Origin: Rudanella sp031411995
GTDB taxonomy: Bacteria; Bacteroidota; Bacteroidia; Cytophagales; Spirosomataceae
Assembly: GCA_031411995.1 (NCBI GenBank)
Contig: JANOCD010000093.1
Coordinates: 62,001-126,000 of the forward strand
Length of the DNA: 64,000 nucleotides
Direction of reading: 5' to 3'
The notes under the pieces were generated by a model. The model did no database searches and was not told where the DNA came from. It saw only the letters and a program-made list of their open reading frames with translations. A program made the translations under genes and the position numbers. Positions 26,962-36,059 of the stretch are shown here, piece after piece; within the stretch, counting starts at the first letter, position 1, and each line of letters starts with the position of its first letter.

Positions 26962-27216
26962 CTACAGGACAAAGACTGTGTTTGGCTCAGTCTCAAATGG
27001 GCCTGTATAGACAATACTAAATCGCTGATTAGCAGGAAGATCAATTACTTTTTGGGCTACTTTCTTCTCGCTTTTATTTTTATAAACCAGTTGACCGCCA
27101 AAACCGGGGACGTTATAGAATTCCCAAATTGGATCAACCAGTAAAACATATTTATTGGGGTATTGCTCCTGCAATTGCCGCCATGAATAGAAGGAAGTAG
27201 AAACCGCCGTTACCAT
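26962..27216 (-). CDS. 84-residue hypothetical partner of the retropepsin-like protease
   Basis: The small protein starts MVTAVSTSFYSWRQLQEQY and ends NTVFVL. It is soluble, with alternating strands around NKYVLLVDPIWEF and FSIVYTGPFE. The SWRQLQEQYPNKYV opening is reminiscent of DUF5678-like proteins found next to retroviral-type proteases (weak, by eye). An upstream in-frame start would run into mnmE's end and is less likely. It is one base from the protease start codon, so the pair could be a regulator-enzyme or toxin-antitoxin-like unit, but that is inference. Confidence 0.6.
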   Translation of the reverse strand: MVTAVSTSFYSWRQLQEQYPNKYVLLVDPIWEFYNVPGFGGQLVYKNKSEKKVAQKVIDLPANQRFSIVYTGPFETEPNTVFVL

Positions 27217-27248
27217 GCTAATTTTTTGTTTATACAGATAAAGGTACA

Positions 27249-28634
27249 CTATTTCCCGATACAAAAACGCGAGAAGATGGACTCCAGCAAATCGTCTGTA
27301 GTTACCTCGCCCGTGAGTTCACCGAGGTGACGAAGGGCTGCGCGGAGGTCCATCGCCAGCCAGTCGGCGGTAACGCCTGCGTCGAGACCGTCGATGGCGC
27401 GGGCCAGGGCATTGTCGGTGCCGGTGAGGTGTTCCAGGTGCCGGACATTAGTGATCAGGGCACCATCGGTTTGCACCGCCGAGTCGGTGCGGACCCGGAG
27501 CGACAGAGCCTCTTTCAACTCGTCAATACGCTGGTCCTTCGCTGAGATCCAGATGATTTTTGTCTCGCCAGCAACATCGTCCAAGGGTTGGCGAAAAATA
27601 TCGAGAATTAAGTCGGTTTTGTTACCTACGAGCAAAAATGGCTTTCCAGCTTTTTGTAAGTCAGCAAGCATCTGGGCCAACTCGCCAGGCATGGTGGTGA
27701 GTCCGTCGAAAAGATAGACAACAAGGGAGGCCTTTGCCAATTGCTGATGCGTGCGTTCCACACCAATGGCCTCGATGGTGTCGGTGGCATGGCGCAGGCC
27801 CGCCGTGTCGATTAGCCGGAACCGGATTCCGTCGATGAACAGTTCGTCTTCGATCACATCGCGGGTGGTGCCGGGAATCTCCGAGACAATAGCTTTTTCT
27901 TCGTTCAACAAGGCGTTCAGCAGGGTCGATTTACCCGCGTTCGGCTTGCCCACAATCACGGTTGGCACCCCGTTTTTTACGGCGTTCCCCACGGCAAACG
28001 ACTCAATCAACGGATGCAACACCCGGCGGATATTCGTCATCAAACCCCGCAATTGATCGCGTTTGACAAACTCCACATCTTCTTCGCCAAAATCCAGTTC
28101 AAGTTCGACAAGGGCCACAAAATCAATGAGTTGCTGGCGAAGTTCTTTCAATTTTTTAGAGAAACCACCCCGCAACTGCGTCAGTGCCGAGCGGTGACTG
28201 GCTTCCGAATCAGCCGCAATCAGGTCGGCCACGGCTTCGGCCTGCACCAGGTCGAATTGCCCGTTCAGGAACGCCCGTTGCGTAAATTCGCCGGGTTTGG
28301 CCAGGCGGGCACCTTCTTGGGTGAGCCGGGTCAGAATTTGCCGGATAATATAATCGGAACCGTGGCACGAAATCTCGACCACATCTTCTTTCGTAAACGA
28401 CGTTGGAGCGCGGAATACGGTCACCAGCACCTCGTCGATCAAGGTATCATCTTGTTGGCGGAGCGTTCCAAAATGAACGGTATGGCTGGCTTGGCTCGTC
28501 AGGTCTTTGCCCCTGAACATCCGGTTGACAATGGCAATGGCCCCCTCGCCCGATACCCGGACAACGGCAATGGCCCCAATGCCGGGGGCAGTGGCAAGGG
28601 CAGCAATCGGTTCAAACTGAAAAATAGGCATCAT
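27249..28634 (-). CDS. mnmE: tRNA modification GTPase MnmE (TrmE)
   Basis: MnmE works with MnmG to make the 5-carboxymethylaminomethyl modification of wobble uridine in tRNAs. The 461-residue protein has the N-terminal folate-binding domain (IAALATAPGIGAIAVVRVSG), the helical domain, and an inserted G domain with GKPNAGKSTLLNALL, the G2 region PGTTRDVIED, DTAGLR and GNKTD. It ends with the catalytic Cys motif SRFCIGK. It overlaps the upstream DUF2236 gene by 4 bp (ATGA-type coupling). A second, diverged copy of its last 22 codons lies about 760 bp downstream. Confidence 0.97.
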   Translation of the reverse strand: MMPIFQFEPIAALATAPGIGAIAVVRVSGEGAIAIVNRMFRGKDLTSQASHTVHFGTLRQQDDTLIDEVLVTVFRAPTSFTKEDVVEISCHGSDYIIRQILTRLTQEGARLAKPGEFTQRAFLNGQFDLVQAEAVADLIAADSEASHRSALTQLRGGFSKKLKELRQQLIDFVALVELELDFGEEDVEFVKRDQLRGLMTNIRRVLHPLIESFAVGNAVKNGVPTVIVGKPNAGKSTLLNALLNEEKAIVSEIPGTTRDVIEDELFIDGIRFRLIDTAGLRHATDTIEAIGVERTHQQLAKASLVVYLFDGLTTMPGELAQMLADLQKAGKPFLLVGNKTDLILDIFRQPLDDVAGETKIIWISAKDQRIDELKEALSLRVRTDSAVQTDGALITNVRHLEHLTGTDNALARAIDGLDAGVTADWLAMDLRAALRHLGELTGEVTTDDLLESIFSRFCIGK

Positions 28635-29644
28635 TTGGGCTGAAGAGCCGGAATCAACTTCGGAAAGATAGGCAATCGGCTCACCACATTCACCAGTCCC
28701 TGTTCGAGCGGAACCGCCGGAATACCCAGCGCGTCGGCGTGGCTGTTGCCCAAAAAGAAACGCATTTGAGCCGCTGCGAGGTTCCGGGCCGACGGGTTAC
28801 CGCTGATTTCTTCAATAGCATTGAGCAGCGACTTGGCCAGGCCCTTCCCGGCTTCAGAAGGGGCAAACTGCCGACGGGCAATCTGTTTGTCGAGCGTGTA
28901 GGCTTCACGAAGATTCTGCGGTAACAGTTCTTCGGCTACCCCGTTGACATAGCCCACCACATTGGTGTGATGCAGGTAATCTTCTTCTTCCTGCTCGCTC
29001 ATCACCACGCCCAGCTTACGCAACCCCCGCAACACAATGTAGCCAAACGCACCAATCGTACCCACCATATCCTCCTGGCAAATGGGCGTTCCCCAGGCAT
29101 CGTTCCAGCGGCCCGTGTGCCCGGCAAACCAACGCGAAGCGGCATGAATCAGGCGGATTTTGATGGTAAAATTAATAGCCCTCCCCCCGGCCCACTGCTT
29201 CGGGTCGTTCACGGCGAACACCCATGCGCCGGTTTCCTGCAAGCGTCGGGCGGTGTCGTTTTTAATTCGTTCGGTGAGCCAAAGCACCTGAACACCATTA
29301 GCCCCCAAATAGGTGTAGGGCAACGATAACGTACCGAGTACCAATCCAATAGCCCCCATATGTTTTTGGGAAAAGGCCATACCCCGCTGCATTCGGGCAG
29401 GGTCGGCCCAGGTGGGCATGGTGCTGTAGTCGGCAAAGAACTGCTGCACAGCCGGGTGCTGACCCGTTATGTCAAACGCCTGCGCATCGGCTAGCCAGCG
29501 CATAAACGCCCCCACGCCTTCGCGCCCTCCCTCAGCCACGAGGGTTTCGATAACGGCATCGGCTGGCGGGTCGCCCAGTTGCCGGTAGCCGTCAAGAAAT
29601 TCGTCGGAAAAAGCGCGGGTCGATTTAACTCGGGAGATTGTCAT
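28631..29644 (-). CDS. DUF2236/MpaB-like oxygenase-fold protein
   Basis: The 337-residue protein resembles the DUF2236 family, which includes MpaB and latex-clearing proteins, heme-dependent oxygenases. Landmarks are ADPARMQRGMAFSQKH, LVLGTLSLPYTYLGANG, ERIKNDTARRLQETG, KIRLIHAASRWF and the histidines in YLHHTNVVGYVNG. No signal peptide is obvious. The substrate is unknown. It overlaps mnmE by 4 bp, so the two are translated together, but a functional link is not established. Confidence 0.75.
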   Translation of the reverse strand: MTISRVKSTRAFSDEFLDGYRQLGDPPADAVIETLVAEGGREGVGAFMRWLADAQAFDITGQHPAVQQFFADYSTMPTWADPARMQRGMAFSQKHMGAIGLVLGTLSLPYTYLGANGVQVLWLTERIKNDTARRLQETGAWVFAVNDPKQWAGGRAINFTIKIRLIHAASRWFAGHTGRWNDAWGTPICQEDMVGTIGAFGYIVLRGLRKLGVVMSEQEEEDYLHHTNVVGYVNGVAEELLPQNLREAYTLDKQIARRQFAPSEAGKGLAKSLLNAIEEISGNPSARNLAAAQMRFFLGNSHADALGIPAVPLEQGLVNVVSRLPIFPKLIPALQPK

Positions 29645-29675
29645 ACCCGGTTAACGGTACGTTCGGGAAAAGGGT

Positions 29676-30437
29676 TTAGACCTTAATCTGCAACCCATCA
29701 TACCCCAGCCGAATATGCGATGGCAATTCGGCTTCGACTTCGCGGTGAAGGCCCATTTGGTGGCTAATATGGGTGAAATAAGTGCGTTCGGGGCGGATGA
29801 TCTCCACCAGGTCGATGGCCTGCTGAAGCGTGAAATGCGAGAGATGCGGCTCTCGCCGGAGCGCGTCGAGAATCAGAATCCGGCAACCCCGGGCTTTTTC
29901 AATTTCTTCGTCGCTGATGGCGTTGAGATCGGTGAGGTAGCAAAAATCGCCAATTCGGAAGCCGAACACGGGTAATTTATGATGCCAGACTTCAATCGGA
30001 ATCACGGGAATACCGGCAACAACAAAGGGTTCATTTTCAATCTCGTGGGTGCTGATGCGGGGGGTGCCGGGATATTTGAAATCGGCAAAGACATAGGCAA
30101 ACTCGCGCCGAAGCTGATGGAGCACCGATGCACGGGCATAGACCGGAATTTCTTCGCCCTGCCGGAAGTTGAAGGCCCGAATCTCGTCCATACCGGCCGT
30201 ATGGTCTTTGTGTTCGTGGGTAAACAGCACCGCATCGAGGTGCGTGAGGCCCAGGCGCAACACCTGCTGCCGAAGGTCGGGGCCGGTGTCGATGAGCAGG
30301 CTTTTTCCCTCCACCTGAATATGCACGGAAGTCCGCAATCGTTTATCGCGGTGATCAACCGACCGGCAAACAGTGCAGGCACAGCCAATCATCGGCACAC
30401 CCGACGATGTTCCGGTTCCGAGGAGGGAGATAAGCAT
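29676..30437 (-). CDS. PhnP-like MBL-fold metallo-hydrolase
   Basis: The 253-residue protein has the metallo-beta-lactamase fold of the PhnP/RNase Z-like group. It begins ISLLGTGTSSGVPMIGCACTVC, a Cys pair that in PhnP binds structural zinc, and has the metal motif FTHEHKDHTAGMDEI, a later HHKLPVFGFRIGDFCYLTDLN (catalytic His and Asp) and TYFTHISHQMG near the end. It likely hydrolyses a phosphodiester such as a cyclic phosphate, but the substrate is not readable. The start lies next to a 17-bp inverted repeat. Confidence 0.88.
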   Translation of the reverse strand: MLISLLGTGTSSGVPMIGCACTVCRSVDHRDKRLRTSVHIQVEGKSLLIDTGPDLRQQVLRLGLTHLDAVLFTHEHKDHTAGMDEIRAFNFRQGEEIPVYARASVLHQLRREFAYVFADFKYPGTPRISTHEIENEPFVVAGIPVIPIEVWHHKLPVFGFRIGDFCYLTDLNAISDEEIEKARGCRILILDALRREPHLSHFTLQQAIDLVEIIRPERTYFTHISHQMGLHREVEAELPSHIRLGYDGLQIKV

Positions 30438-30527
30438 AAAGAGCGAAAGAGTGACGGTCCGACGTTTCGGAGAGCGAAAGAGCGAAAGAGCAGCCGCTTT
30501 AACCGCTCTTTCACTCTTTCGCTCTTT
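30438..30527. repeat. intergenic inverted repeat of GAGCGAAA period
   Basis: AAAGAGCGAAAGAGTGA (30438-30454) pairs perfectly with 30511-30527. Inner GAGCGAAAGAGCGAAAGAGC copies can pair with the same right arm in alternative registers. The repeat fills the gap between the response-regulator stop and the MBL start, both on the minus strand. Confidence 0.8.
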
Positions 30528-30532
30528 CGCCT

Positions 30533-30910
30533 TTATTTATCAGTTAACTGATTCACGACTTCCACCAGGCGGTCGAAGTTGAGGGGTTTAACCAACACGT
30601 CGCTAAACCCGGCTGTTTTAAACTCCTCTTCGGTATAGTTTTTAGCGTTGCCAGTGATCGCTACAATGGGCACCTCGGCTTTGGTTTTATTGGGCAACGC
30701 CCGTACTTGCCGCACACACTCCATACCGTCCATAACAGGCATATTGATGTCTAACAGCAAGATATGGAAGTCTTCCTTATCCAGAATCTGCATGACCTGC
30801 TCTCCGTTTTTAACGGAGGTAATGTCGTAATTCTGGAACTCCAAAATTTTACGAGCTAAGTTTTGAATGACAGAACTGTCTTCGGCAATCAGAACGCGCT
30901 TGGCTGACAT
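30533..30910 (-). CDS. single-domain response regulator (CheY-like receiver)
   Basis: The 125-residue protein is a lone receiver domain: acidic pocket VLIAEDSSV, phosphoacceptor Asp in ILLLDINMPVMDG, Thr in VAITGNA, and Lys in VLVKPLNF. It has no output domain, so it probably relays phosphate or acts by protein binding. The large hybrid kinase encoded about 1.2 kb upstream on the same strand is a candidate partner, with two other genes between, so this link is inference. Confidence 0.92.
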   Translation of the reverse strand: MSAKRVLIAEDSSVIQNLARKILEFQNYDITSVKNGEQVMQILDKEDFHILLLDINMPVMDGMECVRQVRALPNKTKAEVPIVAITGNAKNYTEEEFKTAGFSDVLVKPLNFDRLVEVVNQLTDK

Positions 30911-31107
30911 GAGGTTGACTATTGATTTCGTGGTGAAATTAGCGATAAATCCTATAACCCAAAAAATAACGATGCTTAGCAGTACCCTTTATATTTGATA
31001 GGGTAAGCAGAAATTTAATCTGACTAGTGCGGATAATCAGCCGTTTAGTGTGTAAATTTACTATCCTAAACCACCTGGATTTTAATTCTCCCCTCCCTAT
31101 AAAACCG

Positions 31108-31548
31108 ATGACACTCACAGGACCAACTGGCTCGTTCGAACTGACCATTCTGGATTATGAATACAGTGACTCGCCCCGTTTTCTAGAGCGTAATGGGTTA
31201 CTGGTTCATCTGCGGACGCGCCATCAAAATCATGAATGGGCGCAGGCTGCCCCTGTTCTCTCTACCTGGGAGCTGGAAATGCTCCGCGACTGGATGCAGT
31301 CGGTTGCGATTCACCAACACCAGTCGCGCCGGATCACGTTTGTGGAACCCGAGCTTAGTTTCAGCGATTTTTCGCCAAAAACCGATAGTTACGATCTGCG
31401 GTTGAAACTGTCGCACGAGGCCCAACCCGCCTGGCAATATGGCGACAAGCAGCCCTTCTACCTCACGCTTTCGCCCGATGCCAAACAACTTCAAAACGCC
31501 ATCTCCGACCTGGACCGGCAGTTGAAGCAGTTCCCGGTGAGAGACTAA
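31108..31548 (+). CDS. small protein resembling the WapI immunity family
   Basis: The 146-residue protein starts MTLTGPTGSFELTILDYEY and carries LSTWELEMLRDWM, RITFVEPELSFSDF and FYLTLSP segments that resemble, by eye, WapI-family immunity proteins of contact-dependent toxin systems. The resemblance also fits general single-domain beta proteins. I chose the ATG giving this opening; 27 upstream codons lack homology. No toxin gene is nearby. It overlaps the DinB-like gene end by four bases on the opposite strand. Confidence 0.5.
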   Translation: MTLTGPTGSFELTILDYEYSDSPRFLERNGLLVHLRTRHQNHEWAQAAPVLSTWELEMLRDWMQSVAIHQHQSRRITFVEPELSFSDFSPKTDSYDLRLKLSHEAQPAWQYGDKQPFYLTLSPDAKQLQNAISDLDRQLKQFPVRD

Positions 31549-32063
31549 AGTGAGTTCAAATACCGTTCCCGCACCACGTTGGCGTGGTGAATGGGGTGAC
31601 CCACCAGGATGAACCCCAGGGCCAACACTGACACGGTTTGGTTGAAACAGATGCCGGTGCGTTGCAGCATTTCGGCATCGAAACTCCTGAACATCATTGT
31701 GGTTAGCTGATGCTGCCAGGCATATTCATCGTACAGATCGGTGAAAGATCGTCGCTCGGCGTGGGCGTGTTTCGCAAAGTCATCTTCTTCAAAGCCCGGC
31801 AGTGTTGTTTGGTCATTGCGGGCAAACCGGAGGGCGCGATACGCCAGAATCCGCTCCGTGTCGATCAGGTGCTGCACAATGTCTTTGGCGGTCCATTTGC
31901 CGGGAGCGTAGCGATAATTGCCGAGGTCGGTCATGGTTTGAATGGGCAACAGCGTCTCCAGCGAGGTTCCCTGGGTAAGTGCCTCGATCACGTCGATGTC
32001 GGGTGCCAACTTGATATACCGATCAAAAAAGTTGGGCATTACGATGATGTCAGATTTTGTCAT
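31545..32063 (-). CDS. DinB-family four-helix protein
   Basis: The 172-residue protein fits the DinB/YfiT metal-binding four-helix fold. Landmarks are YAPGKWTAKDIVQHLIDTERILAYRALRFAR, with the first His, LPGFEEDDFAKHA, and the closing GHPIHHANVVRERYL with the His pair. These proteins are often putative bacillithiol- or other thiol-dependent enzymes, but no reaction can be assigned here. Start MTKSDIIVMPNFF is preferred; an upstream in-frame ATG would nearly reach the kinase gene end. Confidence 0.8.
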   Translation of the reverse strand: MTKSDIIVMPNFFDRYIKLAPDIDVIEALTQGTSLETLLPIQTMTDLGNYRYAPGKWTAKDIVQHLIDTERILAYRALRFARNDQTTLPGFEEDDFAKHAHAERRSFTDLYDEYAWQHQLTTMMFRSFDAEMLQRTGICFNQTVSVLALGFILVGHPIHHANVVRERYLNSL

Positions 32064-32091
32064 TTTACCGGTTCGCCGGAGCGATTCTTCA

Positions 32092-35000
32092 TTATCCATT
32101 ACGCATTGATAAAAACTCCTGAAACGCTTTTGTCAACGCCATCAGTTCTTCGCCAAGGTGGCTGGTATCGCTTTGCTTAAGTTTGCCTTCGGCTTCGCGG
32201 GCAATGTGGGCCATGCGGGCCACGCCAATGGTGCCCGCGCTGCCTTTGAGGGTATGCAGGTGGCTTTTCACCGTCGGAATATCGCCCATTGCAAAGGCAT
32301 CGTTGGCTCCATTCACGAGTTCAGTAGCTTCAGTGATGAATTCCTCCATGATTTCGTCAACCAGTTCCTGCCCGCCCAGATCGCGCAGTTGGGTCACAAT
32401 CCCCTGGTCGATGATGGGCGGTAGTGGTGCCTGTTGTTGCGCCGTTTGCACCGCAATTTGCTGTTGACGTTGCTGTAACTGAGTGGTTTCGTGCTTGGTG
32501 CTGGCGGCATCCACCAGTTCTTTCACTTTCGCAATGAGGCTCTGGGCGCGAATCGGTTTGGCAATATAATCATCCAGCCCCTGGCTCAAAAACCGTTCAC
32601 GGTCTTCGCGCATCGAGTAGGCGGTCATAGCCACCACCGTTGGCAGGGCCTTGCCAAACTGTTCGCGGAGCGCGCGGGTCGTTTCAACACCATCCATGTC
32701 GGGCATCTGAATATCCATGAAAATAACATCGAATCCCAAATTCGTTATCCCAATCCCGAAATTAGTGATGGCTTCCCTCCCACTCGATGCTGTGGTGACA
32801 ATACACCCGGATTTGCGAAGAATTTCGCTGGCAACTTTGCGGTTGGTGGCATTATCGTCGACGAGCAGCACTTTGGGGTGAAAATCCTTGAAGAAATTCA
32901 CCATCGACACCTCCGCAAATTCGGGGCCTTGTTGCGTTGGGCTAATCGCGGTTTCTTTCAGTTCGATCACGAACCAGAACGTGCTGCCCTGTCCCACCAC
33001 CGAGTCAACACCTACCTCGCCTTTCATCAGCAACGCCAGTTCTTTAGATATGGCTAACCCCAGACCCGTTCCGCCAAACGACTTCCGCGACGACTCATCG
33101 ACCTGGCTAAACGAGTTGAACAGTAGTTTGATATTCTCGGGTGAGATGCCAATACCGGAGTCGCGCACCTCCACCCGAATCCGGTTGAATTTGCCCTTTT
33201 TACTCAACAACGAGGCCACCACGCTTACCTCGCCATTTTCGGTGAACTTGATGGCGTTGGAGGTCAGGTTCGACAGAATTTGCAACAGTCGGGTTTGATC
33301 GGCAATCACAAACGTGGGTAAATCATCAGCCAGCGAATAGGTCAGGCTGTTGTTTTTGGTGGCCGCCTGCTGCCCAAACAGCGCAATTAATTTGTCGAAG
33401 ATCTCGCGCAGGGCAATGGGGGCTTCGTGCAGCACCATTTTACCGGCTTCAATTTTCGAGAGGTCCAGAATATCGTTCAGAATATTTAGCAGCGTCTCGC
33501 TCGACCGCTTAATGGTTCGGACGTAGTCTTTCTGGTCAGTGTCAAGCGGGGTGTCGGTGAGCAGGTCGATCATGCCGATCACCCCGTTCATGGGTGTGCG
33601 GATTTCGTGGCTCATATTGGCCAGAAACCGTTCTTTCACCTTCAGTGAGCGTTCGGCTTCTTCTTTGGCTTTCACCAGTTCACCGGCCTGTCGTTTCAGT
33701 TCAGTAATGTCGCGGGCCAGCACCGCCACCACCGACCGATGGCCGCTCTCGTCCTGCAAAAGCAACATATTAAACATAAACTGCCGTTCGGAACCATCTT
33801 TCCGACGGAGGGTCATCTCAAAATTGCGCAGACTACGATTACGCACCAGCCGAATCATGGCCCTGTGAATCACGCTCTTATCCACAAAATAGTCTGTCAC
33901 ATCCTGCCCCAGCACCTCATCGGGCGTGTACCCCATTCGTTTATAGACCGACGGACTAATCATGGTGACGCGACCACGCCGGTCGACGCGGCAATAAATA
34001 TCCTGGAGGTTCTCAAAAATACCCCGAAATTTCTCTTCGCTCTGCCGGGTCACGATCTCGGCCCGTTTGCGGTTGGTGATGTCCCGCGCAATGCCCGACA
34101 CTTCCTCAATAACTCCGCTCGACAGCAAAATCGGGTTGAGCTGAAAGTCTAACCAGGTCTCATGTCCGTCGGGCCGAACGCTGTCAAAGCGAAGTTCGAA
34201 GTTTTGCGGGATGCCCCGAAACGCCTGTTTGTAGCGATCTTCCAGCAATTTACGGTTATCTGCCCCCACCATGCGCCAGCCGAGGTTAGGCGCACTGCCC
34301 AGCATCGTTGGGGTCTCTTTCAGGTTTCGTTCAATCAGGCTGGTGTAGTTTTTATTGAACGAGGTTAGCTGCAAACTTTTGTTCACCGACCAAATCAGGT
34401 ACGTACTGCTATCGAAAATGGCATTGAGCCGGGCGGTTTGTTTGTTCAGCGCGGCTTCGTCCTGCTTGCGGGCAATGGCCAGGGCCACCTGCCCCGAAAT
34501 AAACTCCAGCAGTTCGAGGTCCCGGGGGCCGTAGGTCCGCTCGTCGGTATACGATTTCACGCCGATAATGCCCGTTACCTGTTCGCCTACCCGGAGCGGA
34601 GCCGTGAGCATCACCTTGGGCTGCAACTGCCCATAGAGGTCGAGCTGGTGTTGGTCGGCCATCTGCCGAATGTCTTTTTCGTACAGAAACAAGGCTCTGT
34701 TGGCCCGAATCGTGTATTCTGTCAGGCCGTTGCCCAACCGGCGTTTGGTAAACCGAAGGTTTCCCCCGAAATATTCATCGACATAATAAGGAAAATACAG
34801 GTAGTTTTTAGACTGGTCATAAAGCGCGATAAAGAAGTTTTTGGCATCGATAATATTGCCTAATTCTTCGTGTATTTTACTGTACAGATCGTCTAAATCG
34901 CGGGTATTTATGGTCCAGTTGGCAATGCTGTAATAAAGTTTCTGCGATTTTTCGGCCCTGATTTTACTCGTTGTATCGTGCAGAATACAGCGGAAAGCGG

Positions 35001-35757
35001 TGGGCCGCCCGTTGTCAAAGCGACAGTTGACACTACCCGACACAAAGATTGTTTTCCCGGCTTTGTTCCGAAACACCGTCTCGAAATACGGCAGTTTCTC
35101 CCCATCCTGAATCCGTTTGAGCCGTTGCATGGTAACATCAGCATAGTCGGGGTGCAGCACATCGTGCAGGGTCAGCGCGGCCACCTCGTCGGAGCCGTAG
35201 CCCAACACCTCGCGCCAGGCCCGGTTCACAAACATGAACTTACCATCGAGCGTCACGAGTTGAATCAGGTCGGAGGTATTGTCGACGAGGTCCTGAAGTT
35301 GCGAATTTGAAAACGACAAGGCTGAGGCCACCCGCTTTTTGGTGGTAACATCTTCGCCGATTATCGTGAACGAGGTAATGCCCTCCCCCTTATTGTTGAC
35401 AATGAAGGAGTTGAGCTGCACGTTACGCACCGCTCCACTGCGAGCCAGCAAACTAATTTCACGTTGTTCCACAAAGCCCCCCCGGCGGAGTGCTTCATCA
35501 AATTCATGTTCGAGTTTGGCCCGGTCGGCGGGGGGCACAAACACATCGAAGAAATTGTGGCCAATCACCTCATCGGGTTGCCAGGCAGTTACGCGATAGG
35601 TGTAAGGGTTGGCATAACTGAGCGTACCATCGCGCTCGACGGTTAACCCAATAAGGTTTAATTGATCGACTGTTTGGCGAACGTCAAAAGTGGCTTCCTG
35701 TAGCCTAGGGGCCATTTTTGATGAATTAGTTGATGAAGGAATAGGTGCGTTTGGCAT
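32092..35757 (-). CDS. hybrid sensor histidine kinase with PAS, GAF, receiver and HPt domains
   Basis: This 1221-residue cytoplasmic kinase has no membrane helix. Domains in order: PAS (about 25-145), PAS (150-275), GAF (280-430), PAS (435-565), PAS (570-695), a short coiled coil, dimerisation domain with phospho-His 717 in ANMSHEIRTPMNG, ATPase domain (N box and GGTGLGLAIS), receiver with Asp1015 in VIFMDIQMPDMDG, a Gln-rich linker, and an HPt domain with His1168 in LHTLKGSAG. It can run a full internal His-Asp-His relay and then phosphorylate an outside receiver, perhaps the lone one encoded nearby. The signal is unknown; the GAF and PAS domains suggest soluble ligand or redox sensing. Confidence 0.95.
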   Translation of the reverse strand: MPNAPIPSSTNSSKMAPRLQEATFDVRQTVDQLNLIGLTVERDGTLSYANPYTYRVTAWQPDEVIGHNFFDVFVPPADRAKLEHEFDEALRRGGFVEQREISLLARSGAVRNVQLNSFIVNNKGEGITSFTIIGEDVTTKKRVASALSFSNSQLQDLVDNTSDLIQLVTLDGKFMFVNRAWREVLGYGSDEVAALTLHDVLHPDYADVTMQRLKRIQDGEKLPYFETVFRNKAGKTIFVSGSVNCRFDNGRPTAFRCILHDTTSKIRAEKSQKLYYSIANWTINTRDLDDLYSKIHEELGNIIDAKNFFIALYDQSKNYLYFPYYVDEYFGGNLRFTKRRLGNGLTEYTIRANRALFLYEKDIRQMADQHQLDLYGQLQPKVMLTAPLRVGEQVTGIIGVKSYTDERTYGPRDLELLEFISGQVALAIARKQDEAALNKQTARLNAIFDSSTYLIWSVNKSLQLTSFNKNYTSLIERNLKETPTMLGSAPNLGWRMVGADNRKLLEDRYKQAFRGIPQNFELRFDSVRPDGHETWLDFQLNPILLSSGVIEEVSGIARDITNRKRAEIVTRQSEEKFRGIFENLQDIYCRVDRRGRVTMISPSVYKRMGYTPDEVLGQDVTDYFVDKSVIHRAMIRLVRNRSLRNFEMTLRRKDGSERQFMFNMLLLQDESGHRSVVAVLARDITELKRQAGELVKAKEEAERSLKVKERFLANMSHEIRTPMNGVIGMIDLLTDTPLDTDQKDYVRTIKRSSETLLNILNDILDLSKIEAGKMVLHEAPIALREIFDKLIALFGQQAATKNNSLTYSLADDLPTFVIADQTRLLQILSNLTSNAIKFTENGEVSVVASLLSKKGKFNRIRVEVRDSGIGISPENIKLLFNSFSQVDESSRKSFGGTGLGLAISKELALLMKGEVGVDSVVGQGSTFWFVIELKETAISPTQQGPEFAEVSMVNFFKDFHPKVLLVDDNATNRKVASEILRKSGCIVTTASSGREAITNFGIGITNLGFDVIFMDIQMPDMDGVETTRALREQFGKALPTVVAMTAYSMREDRERFLSQGLDDYIAKPIRAQSLIAKVKELVDAASTKHETTQLQQRQQQIAVQTAQQQAPLPPIIDQGIVTQLRDLGGQELVDEIMEEFITEATELVNGANDAFAMGDIPTVKSHLHTLKGSAGTIGVARMAHIAREAEGKLKQSDTSHLGEELMALTKAFQEFLSMRNG

Positions 35758-36059
35758 CGTCGTAGAAGTGATCTACAAAAAAATGTTAATTTAATGTGAT
35801 ACTAACCAGAAAAGGCCTCGTCTCATATGATAGCTGTACATATTGCGAGCAGCTTACCGGCTGTTTCATTGTATGCTTGCAGACTCTAACCCATAATGAT
35901 GATTGAGTGAATGGCTGGTTACTAACCATAACCAGCCTTTTTTAGTCTGTATTTCCCTGCTGACAACGCTGGTGACCCGGCGGGCGGCACCGGTTCGTTT
36001 TGAATCAGCCGTACCATCAAAGTTAATGGGTATGTAGGCATAAATCCTTGTTGTTGCTG
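35758..36059. other. intergenic region with a terminator-like hairpin
   Basis: No gene is seen. GGCTGGTT (35913-35920) pairs perfectly with AACCAGCC (35930-35937) and is followed by six T, a terminator on the plus strand. Nothing upstream on that strand is obviously served by it, so it may end a short untranslated or antisense transcript. Confidence 0.6.

Larger units (their letters stand above)
26491..27319. mobile_element. putative mini-island integrated at the mnmE 3' end
   Basis: Two imperfect direct repeats of 73 bp, both encoding the C-terminus of MnmE, bracket about 680 bp with a tight two-gene operon. The 3' end of mnmE/trmE is a known integration target (SGI1-family islands use its last codons, FCIGK plus stop). 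No integrase or transposase lies between the repeats, so this would be a non-autonomous element or remnant. Gene conversion with a related strain could give the same picture. Confidence 0.55.

Noticed and set aside
28014..28643. 209-residue frame opposite mnmE
   Set aside because: Shadow frame; mnmE is complete on the other strand.
35758..36059. Small RNA between the hybrid kinase and the secreted protein gene
   Set aside because: Only a terminator-like hairpin is seen; without a promoter match the evidence is too thin.
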